Positions 54,488 to 63,976 of a stretch of 64,000 nt of DNA are shown here, one piece after another. The position numbers were made by a program, and so were the translations under genes. Below the pieces are notes generated by a model. It did no database searches. It had not been told where the DNA came from and saw only the letters and a program-made list of their open reading frames with translations. Within the stretch, counting starts at the first letter, position 1. Every line of letters starts with the position of its first letter. The DNA lies in contig OZ024895.1 of assembly GCA_964017195.1 (NCBI GenBank), forward strand, positions 24,460,233 through 24,524,232, in the 5' to 3' direction. Source of the stretch: Siderastrea radians (taxonomy: Eukaryota; Cnidaria; Anthozoa; Scleractinia; Rhizangiidae).

Positions 54488-55117
54488 TGTTGATTTGTTG
54501 ATTTTACAATGCAATCCCAAATTAAAGGAACTTTTCCCTCTAGGCTCTATCATACCATCTTTTCGTAGGTCAAAAAATCTTAAAGAATTATTGGCACCAT
54601 CTCGTTTTAAAACCTCCGAAGAGGGACAAACAATTCAACAAAGCAATGGCTGTTTCAAATGCGAAAGGAATAGATGCGATCTTTGTCGAAATTTCTTTGT
54701 TGAATCCAAATCATTTCTTAGCTTGCAGACGGGCAAAAAATACACCATTCATTCAACACTTTCTTGTGATTCTAAAAATGTGATTTATTTGGTTTCTTGC
54801 AAGAAATGTCGTTTGCAATACATAGGATCTACTACCACTGATTTTCGAATTAGGTTTCGTAATCACAAGTCTGCTATGCTCACGAACAAAACAACTTGTG
54901 AAGTAGCAGTGCATTTCAACAAAACTCCACACATTTTAGATGATTTTTCGTTTCAATGTATTGATCAGGTGCAGGCCCCAAACAACTCGGATGAGATCGA
55001 CAGGCTTTTAATTACAAAGAAGGCCTATTGGAGTGCTCAGCTGTTCTCTTTGGCACCCCATGGTCTAAATAAAAGAAAAGAATTTCATTCTAGGAATAGA
55101 ATTTGTTATAATTAATT
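54488..55117 (+). pseudogene. Penelope-like element 3' part with GIY-YIG endonuclease
   Basis: Open frame without an upstream ATG, ~206 codons. LLAPSRFK linker, a cysteine cluster CFKCERNRCDLCRNF and the GIY-YIG core NVIYLVSCKKCRLQYIGST followed by RIRFRNHKS. This order is that of the C-terminal endonuclease of Penelope-like retroelements. The reverse transcriptase is absent, as expected of a 5'-truncated insertion. Confidence 0.85.
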
Positions 55118-55912
55118 TTCTTTTTTGCGATTCTTCGTTCCCGATATATGGCCGTTCAAAGGCCCTTTTCTTGGATTTTGTCAGCCTCTTAGGTGTTGGG
55201 TATACTCAAAGGCCCTGTCCGGGGAACTTATTATGGTCATTATTGTTTAAGGGCCCCCCAGGGATTTTGTTGTTTATCAGCCCTTTGGGGCTCCAAAGGC
55301 CTCGATTTGGGATTTTGTTATGATCCATGTTTGCGTAAACGTAGGTTGCTTTCCTTTTGACTGCTCTTTCTTTTGCCGCATTGCAAATGTCATCTTATTT
55401 GAATTAGTAATTTCCAGTTTTTAGTCTTATCTGTCATCTTTTGTTTAATTAATTTTATAGTAGCATATTTCAAATTTTTGTTCTGTATCGTTCATTCATT
55501 TAGTGTTATACCTGTATCTACACCTTGTAATTACGTTTAATTGTTAGTATTGTTTAGTTTTCCTTTTTTTCGTTATATAATCGATGTACTATATGGTTTT
55601 TATTTTTGAATGTCTTTGATTAGCGTCACTTATCCTCGTTTTAGTATTGTTATAATCACGCCGGTTACGTAACTCATAGCTTTGAATTGTATTTTGCGTC
55701 TTGTTTTGTATTGTAATCTTATTTAAGGTAGATTTGGGTTCCTTCTGTGAGTACCGGAGAACGAATGACGTAAAACAAAAGAAACAAAAGACAGAAAACA
55801 ATTCAACTCCAAAATAGAAGCAAATTACAATGTCTTACAAACAAAAGAAGGACAATGTGCTCCGGTACCTGAAGAAAGACCCTAGATTTGATAAGTTCAA
55901 TTTTTCATGTAA

Positions 55913-55936
55913 CTGATGAAGGTCTAAGACCGAAAC
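55913..55936 (+). ncRNA. Hammerhead-ribozyme-like core
   Basis: CTGATGA, a short hairpin GGTC-TAA-GACC, then GAAAC: the conserved core of hammerhead ribozymes. Hammerhead motifs are known in Penelope-like elements. It lies ~800 bp downstream of the GIY-YIG frame. I could not identify convincing stem I and stem III partners, so activity is uncertain. Confidence 0.55.
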
Positions 55937-56263
55937 GTTTTTATTTTTTATTAAATTTTTTAACTTTTTAGTCGTCAGAAGTTGTCCGTCCTCGCTTTCC
56001 TTCAACGAGTTTATATATAAGGCTTGCATCTTCAAGAACCTCAAATTACCGACCGGCTTGGGATTTCGCCAAAATTAATACACTTAACCCCATGCCTTTG
56101 ACAAAAGAATCCCGGTTTCCGAAATCACAGTCTTTGTAGTTTGATTTGGCTTGATGTTGACCCATTTGAGTCCGCGGACTGACCCTTAAAATCCAGCACA
56201 AACTTTCGAATCTTTTGAAAATTTGTTTCTGCCTATGATCTGCACAAGTTGCCTACTCAAAGG

Positions 56264-56441
56264 CATCTCAGGAATGCAGTTTTCGATGCAAATTTGAACT
56301 CGCGAGTCCCAGGCGGCTTGACTGGCACACGAGAAACACGTGCAAATTGTAGGAAATAGTAAAATTTATTTCACCATTTAAATTTGTTTTCATCACTATA
56401 TTGTTGCGCTGCAAATCATCAAAAACTGCATTCCTGAGATG
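56264..56441. repeat. 178-bp inverted repeat
   Basis: CATCTCAGGAATGCAGTTTT at 56264 is matched by its complement ending at 56441 (AAAACTGCATTCCTGAGATG), with ~115 bp between. Possibly a small MITE. Confidence 0.7.
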
Positions 56442-57284
56442 TCTTTGAGAGAGAAAAGTAGTAAGGACCGGGGATATAGGACTTTGTGTCGAAGAGACCC
56501 ACCCCTCGAGTGATGACGTCATCAGAATGGAATGTGGTTGGGGAGGAGCGGATCGCTGACCGCTGGTGGGGATTGGGGATGATCGCAAGTTCACAGCGGT
56601 CAAACGCGAAAACCAACGTCACTTCCGGTTTTGCAAGCCTTGAAGTTTGAATCAATACAGACTTTAATGACCGCGAAGTTCGTATGAAAACGATACATAA
56701 AACGTCCCGATCAAGAAAATTTCGCGCCGATAAAACTTGTGAATGCCAGTTACTTCATTCTGAACACATGCTCGAAGTACGCGCTCGGGGAGATATCAGC
56801 GAGAGTTCCAATCCAGCCGGGGGGTGTGTTGGGGAAAAAATTTTTTTTTTGACCACGATAATTTTTTTTCTGCAGGTGGGAAATTGGGAAAAAAGGGTAT
56901 TTTGTTAGGACGGTGATCTGATAGCGCTTTTTTTTGGATCGTGATCTCACCACGCGGATCACCAGCGCCGAAGAAGAAAGATCGAGCGAGCTAAGGAAAA
57001 AATATTTTATTGTTTTGACTTGGATGACACGGTTTTTTATTCATGTCGAGGTAGCCTGTGGACCCTCTCATGGCTTTTTTTCTTGATGGTAATTTTTTCT
57101 GCAGAGTTCTGTGATGAGTTTTTTCGTGGAAAAATTCAAGATGGCGCCGCGCGCTGTGCTTCTCGGAAAAAAATACGAGTTTTCCTCCTGCTCGTCTCGA
57201 TGCGTTACAGTCAACACATCCTTGGACTCTGTAAAAAATAGAGCAAACAAAATAAGGAATGAATATTCTCTTGGGAAAGAAAGA

Positions 57285-58440
57285 AATGTAATATCTTGCA
57301 AAAGAGCCGTTTTCCTTTTGGCACGCTTGCGCATTTACTAGTATTAATATTGAAACACATACTAATAAATGGAATATCTTGCGAAAAAGTCGTTTTCTTT
57401 TTTGCAAGATTTTGCATTTATTAGTATTAATATTGAAACATATACTAATAAATGGAATATCTTGCAAAAAAGTCGTTTTCCTTTTTGCAAGATTCTGCAT
57501 TTACTAGTATTAACAATGAAACATGTACTAATAAATGGAATATCTCGCGAAAGAGTCGTTTTCTTTTTTGCAAGATTTTGCATTTACTAGTAATAATAAA
57601 GGATATACTAATAAATGGAATATCTTGTAAAAAGTCGTTTTGCTTTTTGCAAGATTGTGCATGAACTCCACGGAACTCATCACAGAACTCCGCGGAAAAA
57701 ATTACCATCAATGGAATATCTTGCGAAAAAGTCGTTTTCTTTTTTGCAAGATTTTGCATTTACTAGTATTAATATTGAAACATGTACTCATAAATGGAAT
57801 ATCTCGCGAAAAAGTCGTTTTCCTTTGTGCAAGATTTTGCATTTACTAGTATTAATATTGAAACATGTACTAATAAATGGAATATCTCGCGAAAAAGTCG
57901 TTTTCTTTTTTGCAAGATGTTGCATTTACTAGTATTAATATTGAAACATGTACTAATAAATGGAATATCTCGCGAAAAAGTCGTTTTCCTTATTGCAAGA
58001 TTTTGCATTTACTAGTATTAATATTGAAACATGTACTAATAAATGGAATATCTCGCGAAAAAGTCGTTTTCGTTTTTGCAAGATTTTGCATTTACTAGTA
58101 TGAATATTGAAACATGTACTCATAAATGGAATATCTCGCGAAAAAGTCGTTTTCCTTTGTGCAAGATTTTGCATTTACTAGTATTAATATTGAAACATGT
58201 ACTAATAAATGGAATATCTCGCGAAAAAGTCGTTTTCTTTTTTGCAAGATGTTGCATTTACTAGTATTAATATTGAAACATGTACTAATAAATGGAAAAT
58301 CTCGCGAAAAAGTCGTTTTCCTTTTTGCAAGATTTTGCATTTACTAGTAGTAACAATGAAACATGTACTAATAAATGGAATATCTCGCGAAAAAGTCGTT
58401 TTCTTTTTTGCAAGATTTTGCATTTATTAGTAAAAGCATT
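57285..58440 (-). repeat. 83-bp minisatellite, right array (inverted)
   Basis: About 13 units of the same monomer in opposite orientation to 51988-52690. Unit phase is disturbed near 57590-57720, where a stretch reading CGGAACTCATCACAGAACTC interrupts the array. Confidence 0.95.
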
Positions 58441-58555
58441 TAAAAAAAATATATATCGCTTCATTTATTTTTCACTGGTATACTTTTTTGCAAAAAATTC
58501 GTTTATTAGTACTAGTAAAGTTTTTTACAAACTTTGCAAATATGTGAATTCCCAT

Positions 58556-59152
58556 ATTTATCACTTCTGGAACTAAATTAAATTACAAAACACTCGTTTG
58601 TTTATAAACGGTTTTATTGATATCTTTTTTCTAAAGAGTGAAACTGAAGGTATTTCTCTTAATTTCCCAAGGTATTTTACGCAGAAAATCGGTGACAAAT
58701 GCGTAGAGAATATTTCCGGATACCACCTGAAATGAGAAAGGAATCAAACATGCAGCAGCATATTTTGGTACGTGACAACCTTGTCGTGTTCTGAATTTTC
58801 ATTCAGTTTCAGCTCAGACAGAGCAACTATGTACAATACCGGAGCGCGTACCTTCAAGTTGTAAATTTGAACGCTAGTGCCAAGATTTATCGTAGCCTCT
58901 GATTTTCTTATTTTTGCCGACATCTGAGGACTTTTTGCGAATGCCATTACATACACATATGGGAAATTTGCATACCGAGGAGCGTGCAAGCAAAACAAAT
59001 TTTGATTGGCCGTTTTCTTGAATGTCAATCAATCAAAAAAGTGGGCGGCAGACGTTCCGTAGAAGAATTGTATCAGGCTCTGTTTTTCGTTTCGCCCTTC
59101 CCGCCAGAATGTTTCACCGAGCGAAACGAAAATAGAGCCTGATCGCAGGTTA
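58556..59152. repeat. Type B end of the transposon
   Basis: Reverse complement of 50631-51212, nearly identical. Read inward it holds ATGGCATTCGCAAAAAGTCC and a possible splice donor AAGGTACGC, so again perhaps a first exon. Confidence 0.8.
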
Positions 59153-59796
59153 CCCCACTCGCAGACCGCGTATCGTTCGTTTGAGAATGAGATTCTTTGT
59201 TTGAGTTGTTTCCATATTTATATATCTTCGCGTGCGAAGCTAAACAAAGAAATAATGCTATAGGGAATAACATGTGGTGGTCTGAAGAAATTAAAAAAAC
59301 ATGAAACCCAATCCAAAAAGGCACCGATGTCTAAGTACATGGAGGTCACGTGTTCTCTGCACTTGCGATTCACGTGTACAGCAAACGTAAACGGGCGGAC
59401 ATTCTGTTTATGGAATGTGAAAAATATGCCTCCTGTAAAAAACCCGACATATTTAATTCTAATTCGGTCTTTGAGAAGCTGCCGTAGAGTATATGTACGG
59501 CAAATCAACGGATTTAATTAGCATACTAATGAGGCAAGAGCGACCCGCAAAGCGGGTCGTAACCCTAGGGAGCCCTGATTTGCATAATAGCCCTAACCCT
59601 AAGCCGTCATCTTGTGCGCTAACCCTAAGCCGCCATCTTGTTTTGGGGGAGTTTTCTTCTCCGAAGCCGCCATATTGGATCGGGAAGGTTTGTAAGCGGC
59701 CATGTTGTTTTTAAGTCCGTCATGTTGTTTGAACTTGCTTAGCGTGTTTGGTTTTGCTTACAAAGTCTCACTTACTTAAAAAAGAAAAAAGAAGAT

Positions 59797-59869
59797 GCGT
59801 CACCTGGGGTTCGAACCTGATGACTTTAGAATTAGAAGTCTGATACTTACCCGATTGCGCCATCCCGGG
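59797..59869 (-). tRNA. tRNA-like sequence (pseudo-tRNA or SINE head), copy 1
   Basis: Minus strand has a box A-like TGGCGCAATCGGGTA, box B GGTTCGAACCC and a following T-rich tract (pol III terminator). Acceptor arms CCCGGGA and GTGACGC do not pair, so it is not a functional tRNA. Confidence 0.55.
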
Positions 59870-60042
59870 AATGGCTGAATAGGGTAGGTGAATGGGTTCT
59901 ATTTGGTTCTAAGGTCCGCCATTTTGGAAGGTTTCTTCTCCAAAGCGGCCATGTTGTTTTTCAACCCTACTTATGATCTTACGAAGCGAAGCTTCTAACC
60001 CTAAGTCTCTTTCTACTTAAAAAGAAAAAAGAAAAAAAGAAT

Positions 60043-60117
60043 GCGTCAACCGGGATTCGAACCTGGCGAATTTAGAATTTAGAAACCGGATACTTACCTG
60101 ACTGCGCCAAGCCCGGG
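60043..60117 (-). tRNA. tRNA-like sequence, copy 2
   Basis: Related to copy 1: box A TGGCGCAGTCAGGTA, box B GGTTCGAATCC, T-rich tail. Same mispaired acceptor arms. The two lie 246 bp apart in the same orientation. Confidence 0.55.
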
Positions 60118-60316
60118 CTGACTGCGTAATTTGATGAATAAGTTTTAGTGAATGGTTCAGATGCTATGTATTACTCGCTTGTAAAACAAACTCTTACAAG
60201 GTCATAAACCTTTGTCTTACGGATATCATTAGCCACCCAACCAGTTTACGGCCGCTCGCGTCGGGGCTTAACTTACGGATACCGATCAGACTTAGAAATT
60301 TTTATCATCAAACTAT

Positions 60317-60562
60317 ATGATACCGATCAGACTTAGAAATTTTTTATCATCAATCTCTAAACCTCCTCCTCCTCAACATAGTTATCAAAACGAATTCACT
60401 CCTCCTCAACACAGTTATCAAAACGAATTCCCTCCTCCTCAACATAGTTATCAAAACGAATTCCCTCCTCCTCAACATAGTTATCAAAACGAATTCCCTC
60501 CTCCTCAATTTCTACCATTTATTTGGTATGTAGACCCTGAGGAAAAAACCAACTCCAAATAG
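60317..60562 (+). CDS. Repeat protein (NEFPPPQHSYQ)n, hypothetical
   Basis: 81 codons with four tandem 33-bp units encoding 11-residue repeats (60362-60510) and a tail ending in WYVDPEEKTNSK. The period is a multiple of three and the frame is kept. Convergent with the next gene. Proline-rich PQHSYQ repeats suggest an interaction surface. It may also be non-coding. Confidence 0.4.
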   Translation: MIPIRLRNFLSSISKPPPPQHSYQNEFTPPQHSYQNEFPPPQHSYQNEFPPPQHSYQNEFPPPQFLPFIWYVDPEEKTNSK

Positions 60563-60617
60563 GTTACACAAGTTTTATTCGACAAGGAACGAAACAGATC
60601 GATTGTACTAGTAGGTT

Positions 60618-61541
60618 CTACAAAGGTTGTGTGAAACTGGGTGGTATACCAAACGGGTCGTATCGAGGACGCTCATTACCCTCTTCCGGACTGTGCTCGT
60701 CAGGACTTTCGTCGGGACTTTCGTCCTCGTCTTCATCCTCTTCATCGTCTGCATCCATATCGTCTTCATCGGGACTTTCGTCTTCGTCCTCTTCGTCGTC
60801 TTCATCCATATCCTCTTCGTCTGTGTCGGGTTCTTCCATGGGTTGGAAGACCCGATTCAACAGATACTTGCGCTGGTTCACAGCAGCCTCTACGGCTTCA
60901 TTGTAGTCCATATCATCCTCGTCCATCATTCGGTTACGAGTTTCTAGAATAGCTTTGTGAATAGGGTCCTCGCGTAACACGTGAACCCATTTCAAGTGGT
61001 CAATGTAGACTTGTCTCAGCGCTTTTTGCAACTCAGGTAGCATTTGATTGTAGTCTCGAATTTGAGCCAACTTCTTACCATTACCGGCTTTTCGTAGGGT
61101 TTTCATCACATGGTTAAAGTCTTTGAGTTTGAGGGCTTTGAGCCTTTTTCGAAACTCGTCCCACGGATCCATATCTGAGACTTCATCTTCCATCTTGACG
61201 GGGGATGTAGGTGATTCGGGGAATACATCCAGTGGTTTCAGACTATCGGGTGACATTGGGTCACCGAACGCGTCAAACATAAATTTTCGTCCCGTTTTTG
61301 GATCAATGTGTACTTTAGGACTCTCTAGATCCTTTGGTTCAACTGATTCCGTTGTTTCTGTCGGACTGGATGGTTCAACTGTTTCTACCGGACTGGTTGG
61401 TTCAGTGGGTGAAATGGGTCCTAAAAGTGGACTCGTCGGTTCTGTTTGTTCACCTTTGGGGTTCAAATGCTTGTTTTCGTGACGCTTTCGATTATCCGAT
61501 CGAGTAAATTGTTTCAGACAGTAACGACACGTCGTACTCAT
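60618..61541 (-). CDS. C2H2 zinc-finger protein with acidic C terminus
   Basis: 307 residues. A single N-terminal C2H2 finger (CRYCLKQFTRSDNRKRHENKH) is followed by a Ser/Pro/Thr/Glu-rich linker with repeated EPTSP/SPTE motifs, a basic helical middle (EFRKRLKALKLKDFNHVMK) and a long Asp/Glu tail. The layout suggests a DNA-binding regulator with an acidic activation segment. Promoter TATATAAG lies ~65 bp upstream and a polyadenylation signal AATAAA about 35 bp after the stop, so this gene, unlike two neighbours, ends in the usual way. Confidence 0.7.
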   Translation of the reverse strand: MSTTCRYCLKQFTRSDNRKRHENKHLNPKGEQTEPTSPLLGPISPTEPTSPVETVEPSSPTETTESVEPKDLESPKVHIDPKTGRKFMFDAFGDPMSPDSLKPLDVFPESPTSPVKMEDEVSDMDPWDEFRKRLKALKLKDFNHVMKTLRKAGNGKKLAQIRDYNQMLPELQKALRQVYIDHLKWVHVLREDPIHKAILETRNRMMDEDDMDYNEAVEAAVNQRKYLLNRVFQPMEEPDTDEEDMDEDDEEDEDESPDEDDMDADDEEDEDEDESPDESPDEHSPEEGNERPRYDPFGIPPSFTQPL

Positions 61542-61602
61542 CGAGACATCTGCACGGTTTGATGATTGAACAAAAATGATCTAAAATGATCAGAATTGCG
61601 AC

Positions 61603-61824
61603 TTATATACATTGCTCACAACATGAGGTCGAGGCTACATCAGACTGTGATAAGTCCACTAGTACCTCTTGAAGCGCTTTTTGAATTTTTTCCAAAGCCT
61701 GATGTATGTCATCCTTCGGTTTTGATACCTTTAGCCTATGTTTCCAACAGTAATGTTTTTCATGACGATTTCGATTCCGATTGTTGTTAAAGGGTTTGTC
61801 GCAATATTGACATAGATAAGACAT
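61603..61824 (-). CDS. Small C2H2 zinc-finger protein
   Basis: 73 residues. Finger CQYCDKPFNNNRNRNRHEKH near the start, then a short amphipathic helix and a cysteine-containing end. It resembles the finger of the neighbouring 307-residue protein, so the two may be paralogs. CTATAAAGGGG about 60 bp upstream is a good TATA box. Confidence 0.65.
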   Translation of the reverse strand: MSYLCQYCDKPFNNNRNRNRHEKHYCWKHRLKVSKPKDDIHQALEKIQKALQEVLVDLSQSDVASTSCCEQCI

Positions 61825-62070
61825 GTTTGCTCCATCAAGTGTTGACTCCGAATGGTATTTTAGTGTCTAGAATGACCCCTTTATAGTCAATTTTGTAACG
61901 CATGCATGACCCAAGCTAGACCCAGTCCCTCCTCTTTTTCTGGAAACCTAGTAGCCATATTTACTTGGTAATCATTTCAACGAACTTCTAAAAGCTTCTA
62001 AAAGCGCTAATACTTAACGCTGATTGGTTCATTTACTTTGTTGGTCAAAAGCTTCTAGTAAAAAATTGGT

Positions 62071-62086
62071 GGTTCCTAATAGAACC
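62071..62086 (-). terminator. Histone-type 3' stem-loop on a non-histone gene
   Basis: Minus strand GGTTCTATTAGGAACC, preceded by CCAAC and followed by ACCACCAAT-type flank, 46 bp after the stop of the 62132-62641 gene. Compared with the histone GGCTCTTTTAGGAGCC, one C-G pair is changed to T-A on both sides. Loop ATTA also occurs at 12961. Confidence 0.75.
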
Positions 62087-62131
62087 GTTGGTTTGTAATC
62101 CCACACAAATTCTTTGCTGAGAAAAAAGGTT

Positions 62132-62641
62132 TCAAAGTTGAGACTGCATCCATCGATAAAACAAATAGGTTTCTTGTTTGGGACAGTGGTGAGTGGGTTT
62201 CTTGTGACGACCACAGGTGAATCCTTCATCCATCCCCATGAGTTTCTCTACTTTCGGACAACCAAAGTCTTCTAAATTCACACAAGGAATCTGTAGCTCG
62301 TTGAGTAGATTCTTTTCCAAACATCCTCCCTTGTAAGCGACCGTGGTATGTTGTTGTGTTCTGGATCGTAGATAGGCTGACTCGATGATGGGTTTGACCA
62401 TAGGTTGAGGTAAGGCTTTTTCTTGCTTGCTTGATTCAAATCGTAAGCCGTGAATATGATGGTAGACATAGTTGACTGTTTTACGATCTCGCTTTTCCAA
62501 CGAGAGGTAAGGTAGTTTGTTTTCGAAAAACCAGTTGAAACTACCGTGTTGTAAACTGTAAAGACCGAATTCTCTAACAATATACGGTTGATGCTTGACC
62601 TGATATCCATCCAAATCAACAATCATACAGATGTGTTCCAT
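62132..62641 (-). CDS. Exonuclease-like protein (possible DEDD/RNase H fold)
   Basis: 169 residues. Begins MEHICMIVDLDGYQVKHQPY; the hydrophobic-D-x-D/E start and the later YKGGCLEKNLL and NLEDFGCPK segments resemble the Exo I and Exo II blocks of DEDD exonucleases. A C-terminal CGRHKKPTHHC could bind zinc. The assignment is inference from motif spacing. Followed by a histone-type stem-loop, so its mRNA may be S-phase-linked and non-polyadenylated. Confidence 0.45.
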   Translation of the reverse strand: MEHICMIVDLDGYQVKHQPYIVREFGLYSLQHGSFNWFFENKLPYLSLEKRDRKTVNYVYHHIHGLRFESSKQEKALPQPMVKPIIESAYLRSRTQQHTTVAYKGGCLEKNLLNELQIPCVNLEDFGCPKVEKLMGMDEGFTCGRHKKPTHHCPKQETYLFYRWMQSQL

Positions 62642-62773
62642 ACTATCTTACACAACTTGACTTGTTGTCTCTTATGATAGACATGTCCGAAACCATGTCC
62701 AGACTTGCTTGATGACGTCCACCCAACTTGTTATAACCAATGGGTAGTCATTTCTAAAAGCAAAAGAGTAAAG

Positions 62774-63641
62774 ATGCCGTTGACTGAAGTGGAACTCAAG
62801 ATTCTATGTGACGAATATCAACAGGTTGTGACAGTCTATGATGAGATAGAGAGCTGTCGATATGACTACCTAAAAGTCAAACGATCACGTATAGATGATG
62901 AGGAGGTGGAAAAACAAATGAACCTTCGTTACAAACGACAATGTGATGAATTTTTTTGGTACGAACAAACGACTAGCTCCCCTCTTAGCCTATGGTTTTC
63001 TCTGTCGATCCTGTAAGACACACTACGACACACCGGATGAACGTGATGTCTGCTGTAACGGGTTTCAAAAAGTCTACATGCAAGCGTTGTTGGAACGAAT
63101 GAAACACAAGTGTCAAGAATGTGGACGTAAGTGGACTCAAAAACCGGATGCAGATCATTGTTGTCGAAACAGATATGTCTGTGAACACTGTCAAGAAGAA
63201 TTTACACGGAAACAAACTTTTGACTTTCATCAAATGAAATGTCAACCTTGGCGTCGCAAAGTTGTCTGGGTTGTGTTAAATTTAAGACCTGGAGCGATGA
63301 TCTTAGCCAGAGCTTTGGTCTATGCAAAAGCGCGATCACAAAATCTACATTGGTGGGAAAAGGAAATTAAAGAGGCAGCCGAACAGTTACATCAGGAGAC
63401 TGGAGTACCGATGCGAAAAGGAGTTAGAAAATGGCAAATGGAATCGTATTTCGAAGACGATCTGAAACGATTTCAACATCATCTGCACGACTACAATCTC
63501 ATTATCATCTATGCGGAGGAATGTTTTAGATGGCAATCCTTTGGACAAGAGGGAAACACAGAACTGGTTTTACTGAAAGAAAACTACCATTTTGATGTTG
63601 TCAAAGATTTCAAACAATTTATGACTCTTGTAAAAACTTAA
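62774..63641 (+). pseudogene. Zinc-binding protein, frameshift at a T7 run
   Basis: First frame from MPLTEVELKILCDEY at 62774 to about 62950; a run of seven Ts at 62951-62957 then separates it from the rest, which is open to 63641. The second part has three cysteine-pair zinc motifs (CRSCKTHY, CQECGRKW, CEHCQEEF) and a C-terminal region (LARALVYAKARSQ ... NYHFDVVKDFKQFM) that I associate with proteins next to PolB domains in animal virus-like elements. The shift at a homopolymer may be a sequencing error. Ends with ATTAAA at ~63680. Confidence 0.55.
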
Positions 63642-63690
63642 CATAAACTTGTAAAAATACCTGTTGGTCATACACTTTATTAAAATTGGT

Positions 63691-63706
63691 GGTTCCTAAT
63701 AGAACC
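63691..63706 (-). terminator. Second histone-type 3' stem-loop on a non-histone gene
   Basis: Same GGTTCTATTAGGAACC hairpin, 55 bp after the stop of the 63761-63976 gene, with the AAAC and ACCACCAAT flanks on the minus strand. Confidence 0.75.
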
Positions 63707-63760
63707 GTTTGTTTTAGTCTTGCGCAAACTTCATTCCTTCGTTTGTTTTGAATGTATCAC

Positions 63761-63976
63761 CTAAGCGTACATCCATCGTTGACATTCTTCGATCGCAGCT
63801 AACCGTTTATTCAGGGTTTCATGATCCAAACCAAGATAGCAGAGTCTATCGTCTTGAGACAACCAATATCCATAGCTGGTTCCATTGGAGGCATGAACAT
63901 AACCTTGCCAAACTTCGGGGTTGTGTTGAAGAATCTGTAATTTTTCAAATCGATCTTCCATCCGTTCTTTTCCCAT
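63761..63976 (-). CDS. Small hypothetical protein
   Basis: 71 residues (MGKERMEDRFEKLQILQHNP...). No family recognised. It is followed by a histone-type stem-loop at a histone-like distance. The gene may begin further upstream, outside the window. Confidence 0.45.
   Translation of the reverse strand: MGKERMEDRFEKLQILQHNPEVWQGYVHASNGTSYGYWLSQDDRLCYLGLDHETLNKRLAAIEECQRWMYA

Larger units (their letters stand above)
49931..59152. mobile_element. 9.2-kb Mutator/Rehavkus-like transposon with minisatellite ends
   Basis: Starts and ends with TAACCTGCGAYCAGGC, flanked by the 9-bp duplication CCCCACTCG (49922-49930 and 59153-59161). Inside each end lies a different ~400-600-bp end sequence (type A left, type B right). 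Next come 83-bp minisatellite arrays in opposite orientation, then a ~4.6-kb core that contains a Penelope-like fragment. The 9-bp duplication and minisatellite-bearing inverted ends recall MULE/Rehavkus-type elements. No transposase was recognised. Confidence 0.82.
59162..60316. other. Repeat-rich spacer with CCTAAGCCGCCATCTTG motifs
   Basis: Several GCCGCCATCTTG/GCGGCCATGTTG motifs around 59615-59950 and two tRNA-like sequences (listed separately). 60278-60311 and 60319-60353 are a direct duplication of ATACCGATCAGACTTAGAAA. No gene. Confidence 0.5.

Noticed and set aside
55589..56044. Two ~70-codon minus-strand frames downstream of the GIY-YIG gene
   Set aside because: AT-rich chance frames overlapping the ribozyme-like region.
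59797..60117. Functional tRNA genes
   Set aside because: Acceptor stems do not pair and the anticodon loops are oversized; kept only as tRNA-like sequences.
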